From Bacillota bacterium (GTDB lineage: Bacteria; Bacillota; Clostridia; Clostridiales; Clostridiaceae), in contig JAEZAL010000186.1 of assembly GCA_023427705.1 (NCBI GenBank), positions 1-13,647 of the forward strand: a DNA stretch of 13,647 bases, in the 5' to 3' direction. This document shows positions 7,004-13,647 of this stretch, in pieces (the stretch's first letter is position 1; each line of letters opens with the position of its first letter). The notes under the pieces were generated by a model. The model saw only the letters and a program-made list of their open reading frames with translations. It ran no database searches and was not told the DNA's origin. The position numbers and the translations under genes are program-made.

Positions 7004-8476
7004 TTAGAAAAGACCTACAATACGGAACCATGTGAAGTAACATACGCCCATAATTAACCACTTAGCTAATAAAACTAATAATCCATATACTAATTGATTA
7101 CTTATTGTAAAGTAGTTTGAGCTATAGAATATTAAGTTTGGTTTACAGTGTGGTGGTAATGTAATACTATCACAAATTGTTATTGATGCAGGAAGTGCAA
7201 ATAATAATGGATTAACTCCTGCTGCTGTTGCTAATGTAATAGTTGTTGGTATTAATATAACAGTACGAACTGTTTTACTTGTAAATACCATATGGCTGAA
7301 ACTAGCTATAAACATTACAATCATAAATAATATAAATGGATTCATAGCAGCTAGGTCAAATGAACCAAATACTTTATTTAATAAGAATGCTGCAACCCCT
7401 GATTTATCTAATGCTAGTCCACCAGCATAAGCTCCACAAGAGAATATCATAAGTTCCCAAGGAATCTTAGTTTCTTTCCAGTTAAGGAATCCGATATAAG
7501 GCATATAGAATAGTACTGCTGAAACAACTGCTACCATTGCTAAGCTTATTTGGAAACCAAATATTTGTGCATGGTATCCATCTGTACACCATAAGAATAC
7601 TGTTATACAGAATATAACAAGAGCTTTAATTTCATTAGCTGACATTTTACCTAATTCTTTATATTGTTCAGCAAGTGATTTTTCTGATCCATCGTTTTCC
7701 TTTTTAACAGGAGTCTTAACTTCTAATGGATATAGGAATTGTGCAATAACAAATGACGCAACCATTGTTAAAATAGCTATTGGCATACCAACCATGAACC
7801 ATTTTCCCCATGTTACATCAATTCCTGCTAAATCTTTTATATAACCAACAGCCATTATTTGTGCTGCTGTTGCAGTTAATATACCAGATGTAGCTATATT
7901 GTTAACATGAATTTCTTGAAGCATTACTTGACGACCAAAATTACTTTCGCCAGGTACAGCATTGTAAATTTTACAAATCATCATTGTAATTGGTAATAAT
8001 AAAGCTGCACGTGCAGTAGTTGATGGTATAACAAATGCAAGTAGGAAGTTTACTATAAGTAATGAAATAAGTGCTCCCTTTGCAGTTTTACCAAACTTAG
8101 AAACAATAAATAATGCTAATCTATTTGCAAATCCTGACTTTTCCATACCAGATGTAATAACAAAAGCAGAAAGCATAAGCCAGATAACATCATAACCTAA
8201 AACACTAAATACAGAGCTTTGGTCCCATCCTCCAGTTATTGCAAGAACAACTATAACTAATAATGCTGATGCATATGTAGGTATAGCTTGTGATACCCAA
8301 AGTACTAATGCCATAGCGAAAGTAGCTAATGCAGTTTTACCTTGGAATGACATTCCAACAGGTGTATTCATTGACATAAGTAGTCCAAATACTATTAGTG
8401 CTACTGGAATACCTAAAATTTTCATCCAGTCACGTTTTTTAGCGCTAGATGCTTTTGATGAATTTGACGTATTCAT
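7004..8476 (-). CDS. DASS (SLC13-type) anion:cation symporter
   Basis: This is a 490-residue polytopic inner-membrane protein of the divalent anion:sodium symporter family. After a Ser/Lys-rich cytoplasmic N-terminus, many hydrophobic helices are visible, with a hydrophilic loop (about 252-283) between the two halves. The family's paired signature loops can be seen as PSTTARAALLLPI (151-163) and TSKTVRTVILIP (399-410). The late NLIFYSSNYFTISNQLVYG matches the usual C-terminal substrate-site segment. Family substrates are di- and tricarboxylates, sulfate and related anions; which one applies here cannot be read off. The classic S/T-N-T triplets are replaced by S-T-T and S-K-T. It is the first gene of the operon, with AGGAGG upstream of ATG 8474-8476 and tandem TAA stops, and is divergent from the LysR gene. 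Confidence 0.88.
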   Translation of the reverse strand: MNTSNSSKASSAKKRDWMKILGIPVALIVFGLLMSMNTPVGMSFQGKTALATFAMALVLWVSQAIPTYASALLVIVVLAITGGWDQSSVFSVLGYDVIWLMLSAFVITSGMEKSGFANRLALFIVSKFGKTAKGALISLLIVNFLLAFVIPSTTARAALLLPITMMICKIYNAVPGESNFGRQVMLQEIHVNNIATSGILTATAAQIMAVGYIKDLAGIDVTWGKWFMVGMPIAILTMVASFVIAQFLYPLEVKTPVKKENDGSEKSLAEQYKELGKMSANEIKALVIFCITVFLWCTDGYHAQIFGFQISLAMVAVVSAVLFYMPYIGFLNWKETKIPWELMIFSCGAYAGGLALDKSGVAAFLLNKVFGSFDLAAMNPFILFMIVMFIASFSHMVFTSKTVRTVILIPTTITLATAAGVNPLLFALPASITICDSITLPPHCKPNLIFYSSNYFTISNQLVYGLLVLLAKWLIMGVCYFTWFRIVGLF

Positions 8477-8498
8477 AATTTCCTCCTAAATGTTTACT

Positions 8499-8516
8499 TA
8501 TAACTTAACAGTTATA
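8499..8516. promoter_or_regulatory. Second TATAAC/GTTATA dyad in the operon leader
   Basis: TATAAC-N6-GTTATA uses the same half-sites as the dyad at 8609-8625. It lies in the predicted untranslated leader of the transporter gene. It may be a secondary operator for the LysR protein or an RNA hairpin in the leader. Confidence 0.4.
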
Positions 8517-8519
8517 TAC

Positions 8520-8539
8520 TGGATTTAATATAAAATCCA
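8520..8539. repeat. Short hairpin in the operon leader
   Basis: The 7-bp arms TGGATTT (8520-8526) and AAATCCA (8533-8539) surround a 6-nt loop. The hairpin lies between the predicted operon promoter and the first start codon. Minus-strand RNA has no U-tract directly after it, so it is not a clear attenuator. Function is unknown. Confidence 0.35.
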
Positions 8540-8558
8540 ACTTTTTTCTCCACAATGA

Positions 8559-8588
8559 ATTATATCTTGAAACCGTATACTAAGTCTA
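8559..8588 (-). promoter_or_regulatory. Predicted promoter of the four-gene operon
   Basis: On the minus strand a perfect TATAAT (8559-8564) lies 18 bp from a weak -35, TAGACT (8583-8588). A weak -35 is typical of LysR-activated promoters. The implied start near 8552 puts the dyad at 8609-8625 about 65 bp upstream, and leaves a leader of about 75 nt. Confidence 0.55.
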
Positions 8589-8597
8589 ATTACTTTA

Positions 8598-8627
8598 TTT
8601 ACTTTTCATATAACTTTTTGTTATAAT
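8598..8627 (+). promoter_or_regulatory. Promoter of the LysR-type regulator gene
   Basis: TATAAT (8622-8627) carries the upstream TG of an extended -10 (8619-8620) and has TTTACT (8598-8603) 18 bp away as a -35. The -35 elements of the two divergent promoters are only nine bases apart. Confidence 0.6.
8609..8625. promoter_or_regulatory. LysR-type operator dyad
   Basis: TATAAC-TTTTT-GTTATA is a perfect dyad that contains the T-N11-A core typical of LysR regulators. It overlaps the regulator's own -10, fitting autorepression. Its centre is about 65 bp upstream of the predicted operon start, fitting the recognition site used for activation. Confidence 0.55.
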
Positions 8628-8656
8628 AACAATGTAATATAGTAGGGAGAATATTG

Positions 8657-9538
8657 ATGAATATAGAACAACTTAAAACCTTTTGTACAGTAATTGAATA
8701 TGGTAGTTTTTTAAAGGCTTCTGAAGTGCTATTTTGTAGTCAACCAGCTATTTCAAAGCAAATAAAATCTCTTGAAAGAAGTTTAGGATTTTCTTTATTT
8801 GATCGTGAAGGGAAGAAAGTAAACTTAAATTCTAATGGTAGAATCGCATATACATATGCCAAAAAAATATTAGATGAAGTTTCTGAATTGAATCAAAAAT
8901 TACTAGAATCTAATAATTATCTACCACCTATAATATCCTTTGGAGCAACTAACTTTATTGGAGTTCATATAATAACCCCAAACATTAGTAGATTTAAGGA
9001 TAATTTCCCTGAAGCATCTGTTTCTTTTACAATAGATTTTAATCAAAATGTTTTAAAAATGCTAAATTTAAATAAGTTTTCTTTTGCTTTTGTAGCAGAA
9101 TCTGATTTGTTAAATGAATACCCAGATATAAAAACAGATTTTTTTAGAGATGATGAACTAGTACTTGTTGCTTCTCCAAATCATCCTTTTGCTTCTAGAA
9201 ATTCTATTAATATAGAAGAATTAGAGGATCAAACTTTCCTAGTATCTCAACCTAATTCTGCTATTCGCAAATTTATTGAAGATACATTTTATACAAATAA
9301 ATTAGATATAAACAACATACATAATTTATATAATATTGAAGGAATAAAACAATCTATTTTAAATGGACAAGGTATATCAATATTGCCTAAAAAAGCAATT
9401 TCTACTGAACTTAAACATAAATTATTAATAGAAGTACCTATTAATAATTTACCCTTAAAAAGAAAACTATTCATTGCATATAAAAAGAATAAGCAATTTA
9501 CTACTCTAGAAAAAGATTTTATTAATTCATTATTGTAG
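8657..9538 (+). CDS. LysR-type transcriptional regulator
   Basis: This is a 293-residue regulator of the usual family length. The N-terminal winged helix-turn-helix is clear: residues 1-60 begin MNIEQLKTFCTVIEYGSF, with the recognition helix in SQPAISKQIKSLE and the family mark LGFSLFDREGKKV. Residues from about 91 form the periplasmic-binding-protein-like effector domain, starting ISFGATNFIGVHIITP, with LVLVASPNHPFA and GQGISILP near its end. It probably senses a small molecule linked to the divergent transporter operon and both activates that operon and represses itself. I chose ATG 8657-8659 because GGGAG (8645-8649) is seven bases away; the TTG one codon upstream is too close to the ribosome site. 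A bidirectional terminator follows. Confidence 0.9.
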   Translation: MNIEQLKTFCTVIEYGSFLKASEVLFCSQPAISKQIKSLERSLGFSLFDREGKKVNLNSNGRIAYTYAKKILDEVSELNQKLLESNNYLPPIISFGATNFIGVHIITPNISRFKDNFPEASVSFTIDFNQNVLKMLNLNKFSFAFVAESDLLNEYPDIKTDFFRDDELVLVASPNHPFASRNSINIEELEDQTFLVSQPNSAIRKFIEDTFYTNKLDINNIHNLYNIEGIKQSILNGQGISILPKKAISTELKHKLLIEVPINNLPLKRKLFIAYKKNKQFTTLEKDFINSLL

Positions 9539-9571
9539 AATTCATTACATATATTTTTCTATAAATTTAAT

Positions 9572-9620
9572 AAAAACCTATAAGATAGAACTTTATATTC
9601 CTTTCTATCTTATAGGTTTA
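9572..9620. terminator. Bidirectional intrinsic terminator
   Basis: A perfect 17-bp stem (9574-9590 with 9603-9619) has a 12-nt loop. T-rich tracts follow in both directions: TTTATTTTAT on plus, and TTTTTATT on minus. It ends both the LysR gene and the converging surface-protein gene. Confidence 0.9.
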
Positions 9621-9674
9621 TTTTATATACTGTTAAGCATTATTCTAGTTTTGATACTAAATATATAAATATCA

Positions 9675-12600
9675 TTAAATATCTAATTCCTCTACCTCTT
9701 CTTCCTCTTCTTTTTTTCTTTTAAATAGTAGTATTAATAAGAATAACAAAAATAACCAACTAAATGGATTTTTAATGATACATAAAGCTTTAATAAAGAA
9801 TCCATTTTCATTCTTTATCTCATCAGTTAAATTATTACTTGAATCTTCATTATCAATATTAATGTTATCTACTATATCATGCTTTGATGTAGTACTATTT
9901 GAGGTAACATTATTTGAGGTATTCCCTTTTAATTCATTATTATTTAGTTTATTATCATTTAATATTATATCATTTGATATACTATCATTTATTAAGTTAT
10001 CTTTAATTTCAACCTTATCACTATTATTATTTGATTCCTCATTATTAATAGTATTATCTTCTTCATCAGGCATAACTACTATATTTTTACCTACTACTTT
10101 TATATTACGGTTAAATGTTATAACATTACCATCTCTATCTGTTATTGTATATTTTATAGTATATGTGCCTGGAATTAAGTTGTTAAAGCTTCCAGAATCA
10201 ATTTTAATATCCAACTGCTCTAAAGTATCTCTATCATCTGTAATAGTAATTCCTTTCATAAAGTCAACTATGTCGCCTTTATTAATTTCAATATCATTTA
10301 CATTAGAAACAACTGGTGCATCCCCTTTTGTATTAATAGCATTCTTTAATCTTTCAAGTAAATCTTTAATTGATGTAAGAGTTTTATTTGTTTCAGATTG
10401 ATTTAAAGCACCTGAATTAATAAGATTGCTTGCTTTCTCTAAAAGCTCTTTTAATTCATTTGAAAGATTTTGAGAGTACTGTCCACCTAAAATCCCTATT
10501 AAACTATTGTTAAATATATCTTCATAGAAACTCTCTGCTTCAGATATAGCCTCTTTAAGATAAGTATAATCAACTGTAGCTGGAGTTAATGGAATTTTAA
10601 TATCTTTATATGTATTATATCCATCATTAACCTTAGAAAGTATAACTTCTTCACTTGCTTCATGTATCCCTAAGTTACCTGTAGTATTATAATTTACAGC
10701 TTTGAAGCTTTCCATATACGTATTTCCATATGATAAAAACTCATTATTCTTATATGCTGTCTGTGCTCTACCACTTATAGTAATTCGATCTCTTTCATCG
10801 CTTAAAAATGAATTTTTATAAATTATAAAGTTTTTAACATCACCATATGCATTTTCCCATACATCCTTTGTAACAGTTCCATCGCTATTTTTAATATTAA
10901 ATGAAAGAGTATCCCCATCTCTAAAGCTTTGATAATATAATATTCCTGTTCCTTCTCCACCAAAATTAGTTTTTGTATGGAATAAGTTATTATATATTAC
11001 TGTATCATAAAGTATACTATCTTCTCTTGTTAAATCGCCATATATATATGTTAATAATGGAACATCATCAAAATAATTAGAGCCTATATATACATTGCTT
11101 CCATTTCTTATTTTAACTCCACCAGCAGCTCCATTTTCCATTCCCTTAAAGTAGTTACCTACTATATTTAAAGTATCATAACTCTTAGAATAAATTATAT
11201 GGTCTCTTCTTTGTCCCTCTTTTGAAACATTTATACCAGATACCAATACATCTGCACCAAAATTACTAACTATATTTCTTGTTTTCATCATATTGAAATA
11301 ATTGTTAGATATAAGAACGTTAGTATCATATCTTTCATTATTTATAGCTGTAAAGAAATTACCTTGATGTCCTTCAACTAAATTTGAATTCTTTATTATT
11401 GATAACCTATTAACTACTTCTGATGGTAGCATTTTAGCGGCATCATCAGAACCATCCAAATCTCCAAAGAAGTTATTGCTTATACTAGTATTCTTTGTTC
11501 TATATGTGGCTATGCCTCTACCTGGATAATTTTCTCCTCTTAAGAAAATATTATTTTCTATTGTATATTTAGTATTATTCGCTCTAACGTATGGTTCCAT
11601 TGTAGCTTTTGATATACTTCCATCTACTCTTTTTTCTCTAGTATAATTTCCATTTATAAAGGTATTATTTTTTATAACAATTCCTTTTTTGTATGGACCG
11701 TTTATTTCAACTCCCATATTATTAAATACTATATTTTCTATTTCAATATAGTTCATTGGACCCTTATACTCAGCATGTACTAATTTCAGCATTTTTTCAG
11801 TATTAGAAGTAGCGTCAAAAATAGAAAGTCCATCTTTATCTCCACTTATCTTAAAATTAGATAGAGCAGGTAATTGTATTTTAGATAAATCAATATCTCT
11901 TGTTATTTTATATGTTCCTTGAGGGAAATATAATTCTCTACCATGTGAAGCCGCATACTCAATTAACTTTTGTATTTTTTCAGTTTCATCACTAGCTCCA
12001 TCACCAACTAACCTAATAAGATTTCCATTTTCGTCTAAAACTTCAGTATTTTTTGTAACATCTATTATCTGTCTAATAATCATATAATCAATATCTTGTT
12101 CTTGATACTTCTTCTTTCTATCCTCACCTTGTATATTAAAATGATTTAGATAGTAGTCACTTAAAGCTTTATACGCCTTATCATTTACATACCTATCATA
12201 TGTATTATTTGGAGCTATAAATTTATTATCTTGAATATAACCATCAGTCATCTCTAAATTCTTTACATTAACATTTATATTTGACTCTTTATGTGTTATA
12301 GTACCAACAACTTCAACATATGAATCTGAATAACCTGATCCTAAAAGTGTTCTAGATCTTGTTATAACAATTCCACCTTCTGTATTATTCATAGTAGTAC
12401 AATTTTTTAACTTTACAGAACTACCATTTACAAAAATACCTGCTCTGGCTGAAGTTTCCACCCTTACATTGTCTAATATAGCATTTCTTGAATTATATAT
12501 ATTAATTGCATGGTTATTTGAATTTTTTACTGTAAGATTTATTAATCTAATATCTCTACCTTTTAAAGTAATATTTCCAAGGTTGTTAAAATCAATGCTT

Positions 12601-13647
12601 TTTCCATTACCACTTATTACAACACCTGCTGCTAATCTAAGTTCTAAAGTATCAGTTCCTGCCTCTAAATCACTTTGTTCAATTTTAAGATCACTATTAA
12701 TGATAAGAACATTACCGCTGTTTTGTATATTATTCTTTAAATCAGCAATTGAATTTATATTTATATTTTTTTGAGAGTAATAATCTATTTTTTCATTATT
12801 ACCTTCTGTATATTTATTACCCGGTAAATATGTATCACTCATATATTTTATAGTATTTTCCTTTTGTCCCACTGCTACTATACTCTGCATATGTACAGAA
12901 TCGTTATTGTGAGTATTAGAAGTTAATATATCTATAGTTGATCCATTTCTTACTTGAATTCCTCTATATAAATTATTTTCAGTATGTATATCACTTAACT
13001 GTACTTTGGAATTATATATATCTAATCCAACTGTACTTCTTTCCTCTTTAGGAACTGTTATATCCTTCCCTATAATATGCATATTATTTAGTTTAATATT
13101 ATCTGAAGAATATATTGTAAATCCTGTAGATTTATAATCCTTTATTGTAACATTATTTATTTCAACATTACTTGCTGACTTTATACGGAAATTAAATTTA
13201 TTACTTAAACTTATTTCATTACCGTTAAAATTTATAACAATATTCTTTTGATTTATTTCTATATCTTCGTCCAAAGTTATATTGTTATTAACAGTAATTG
13301 TTGAATTAGGTGTTTTTATTGCAGCTTTAAATTCATCTAAAGTGTTTGCTGTTACAGTTTTGTTCACATCATATATAGTACTCGTAGTACCTTCAGTAAC
13401 CTTCTCTTGCCATTCAGTATATGTATTATTAGTATCAGTAATTCCGTTGTCACCTGCATTATTTTCTACTTGACTTTCAACATTAGAAATATCATAACTA
13501 TGAATATTTTCATCTAATACAATATCAGAAGTAATATTTATTGTATGATCTGAATCATCATGCTGCTTTAACTCTTCTAAATCTTTAACATCAACTATTT
13601 GGTTAGTAATTATATCATTTGCTATACTTTGAGTTTCATTGATATTA
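9675..13647 (-). CDS. Very large cell-surface beta-helix protein with membrane anchor (N-terminus outside window)
   Basis: The frame is open to the right edge, giving about 1,323 residues with no signal peptide in view. In order: beta-helix modules (about 13616-12230); a Pectate_lyase_3-like segment (about 12020-11810; VGDGASDET, then LYFPQGTYKI); a long right-handed parallel beta-helix with many NN-F and NN-Y turns (about 11750-10685); a FIVAR-like helical module (about 10574-10329); an Ig-like domain (about 10322-10089; INKGDIVDFMKGITITDD, then GTYTIKYTITDRDGN); an Asn/Ser-rich stalk (about 10088-9780); one membrane helix (about 9764-9722); and a tail of KRKK followed by Glu residues. There is no LPXTG, so anchoring is by the membrane helix. 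A polysaccharide-binding, lyase or adhesin role is likely by architecture, but catalytic residues cannot be assigned. The GTG at 13365-13367 is internal, with no ribosome site and coding continuing through it. Confidence 0.85.
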   Translation of the reverse strand, partial: NINETQSIANDIITNQIVDVKDLEELKQHDDSDHTINITSDIVLDENIHSYDISNVESQVENNAGDNGITDTNNTYTEWQEKVTEGTTSTIYDVNKTVTANTLDEFKAAIKTPNSTITVNNNITLDEDIEINQKNIVINFNGNEISLSNKFNFRIKSASNVEINNVTIKDYKSTGFTIYSSDNIKLNNMHIIGKDITVPKEERSTVGLDIYNSKVQLSDIHTENNLYRGIQVRNGSTIDILTSNTHNNDSVHMQSIVAVGQKENTIKYMSDTYLPGNKYTEGNNEKIDYYSQKNININSIADLKNNIQNSGNVLIINSDLKIEQSDLEAGTDTLELRLAAGVVISGNGKSIDFNNLGNITLKGRDIRLINLTVKNSNNHAINIYNSRNAILDNVRVETSARAGIFVNGSSVKLKNCTTMNNTEGGIVITRSRTLLGSGYSDSYVEVVGTITHKESNINVNVKNLEMTDGYIQDNKFIAPNNTYDRYVNDKAYKALSDYYLNHFNIQGEDRKKKYQEQDIDYMIIRQIIDVTKNTEVLDENGNLIRLVGDGASDETEKIQKLIEYAASHGRELYFPQGTYKITRDIDLSKIQLPALSNFKISGDKDGLSIFDATSNTEKMLKLVHAEYKGPMNYIEIENIVFNNMGVEINGPYKKGIVIKNNTFINGNYTREKRVDGSISKATMEPYVRANNTKYTIENNIFLRGENYPGRGIATYRTKNTSISNNFFGDLDGSDDAAKMLPSEVVNRLSIIKNSNLVEGHQGNFFTAINNERYDTNVLISNNYFNMMKTRNIVSNFGADVLVSGINVSKEGQRRDHIIYSKSYDTLNIVGNYFKGMENGAAGGVKIRNGSNVYIGSNYFDDVPLLTYIYGDLTREDSILYDTVIYNNLFHTKTNFGGEGTGILYYQSFRDGDTLSFNIKNSDGTVTKDVWENAYGDVKNFIIYKNSFLSDERDRITISGRAQTAYKNNEFLSYGNTYMESFKAVNYNTTGNLGIHEASEEVILSKVNDGYNTYKDIKIPLTPATVDYTYLKEAISEAESFYEDIFNNSLIGILGGQYSQNLSNELKELLEKASNLINSGALNQSETNKTLTSIKDLLERLKNAINTKGDAPVVSNVNDIEINKGDIVDFMKGITITDDRDTLEQLDIKIDSGSFNNLIPGTYTIKYTITDRDGNVITFNRNIKVVGKNIVVMPDEEDNTINNEESNNNSDKVEIKDNLINDSISNDIILNDNKLNNNELKGNTSNNVTSNSTTSKHDIVDNINIDNEDSSNNLTDEIKNENGFFIKALCIIKNPFSWLFLLFLLILLFKRKKEEEEEVEELDI
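9896..9921. repeat. 15-bp-period tandem repeat in the surface-protein stalk
   Basis: TATTTGAGGTA occurs at 9896-9906 and again at 9911-9921 within the region coding for the Asn/Ser/Thr-rich stalk. The neighbouring sequence also repeats ATCATTT motifs. Such repeats allow the stalk length to vary between strains. Confidence 0.5.

Noticed and set aside
6863..7057. Plus-strand open frame across the junction of the membrane-protein and transporter genes
   Set aside because: It is antisense to two supported genes and to the signal-peptide region, with no family resemblance.
9289..9474. Minus-strand open frame inside the LysR gene
   Set aside because: It is the shadow of a conserved effector-domain coding region.
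9775..10401. 208-codon plus-strand open frame opposite the surface-protein stalk
   Set aside because: Its Leu/Ser/Ile-rich translation is the expected mirror of the Asn/Asp-rich repeats on the other strand.
12469..12774. Plus-strand open frame antisense to the beta-helix region
   Set aside because: It is a hydrophobic mirror of Asn/Lys-rich coding sequence, with no sign of an independent gene.
13365..13367. GTG as the start of the surface protein
   Set aside because: The frame stays open to the window edge with similar module sequence, and there is no ribosome site or signal peptide at this GTG.
13282..13473. Plus-strand open frame near the right edge
   Set aside because: It is antisense to the continuous surface-protein frame, which carries clear module repeats here.

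Overview
This is low-GC Firmicute DNA, most likely Clostridium in the strict sense. The base composition is strongly AT-rich, Shine-Dalgarno sites are strong AGGAGG types, and proteins are rich in Asn, Ile and Lys. A rubredoxin-domain protein suggests an anaerobe. No rRNA, tRNA, CRISPR array, insertion sequence or phage gene was seen. The genus call is an inference from composition and gene content, not from a search.

Layout. (1) Positions 1-342 hold the last 50 codons of a plus-strand gene with a thioredoxin-fold look, a long inverted repeat and an intrinsic terminator. (2) A single recQ gene (minus, 343-2781) has its own extended -10 promoter. (3) A two-gene minus-strand unit (2967-3531) encodes a rubredoxin-domain protein and a small DUF4177 protein; it has a good promoter, a PerR-box-like palindrome and a terminator. 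(4) A four-gene minus-strand operon (3726-8476) encodes a DASS-type anion transporter, a secreted membrane-anchored protein of unknown family, an archaeal-type phosphoglycerate-mutase-like enzyme of the alkaline phosphatase superfamily, and a beta-CASP-like metallo-beta-lactamase-fold hydrolase. It is bounded by a promoter and a strong terminator. (5) A divergent LysR-type regulator (plus, 8657-9538) shares a 180-bp control region with this operon. (6) A very large surface protein (minus, 9675 to the right edge) is built of beta-helix modules, a pectate-lyase-3-like segment, a FIVAR-like helical module, an Ig-like domain, an Asn-rich stalk and a C-terminal membrane anchor. Its N-terminus lies outside the window.

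How they may work together. The regulator and four-gene operon look like one self-contained, inducible uptake-and-processing system. The control region carries two dyads with the same half-site, TATAAC/GTTATA. One overlaps the regulator's own -10 and is centred about 65 bp upstream of the predicted operon start, the classic LysR arrangement. The transporter would bring in an anion and the two metal-dependent enzymes would act on it or on a derivative. The substrate cannot be read from the sequence. The phosphoglycerate-mutase-like enzyme has Thr where the usual catalytic Ser is expected, which argues against assuming a plain glycolytic role. This operon is the best candidate here for an undescribed system. 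The recQ and rubredoxin units look like ordinary housekeeping or stress genes.
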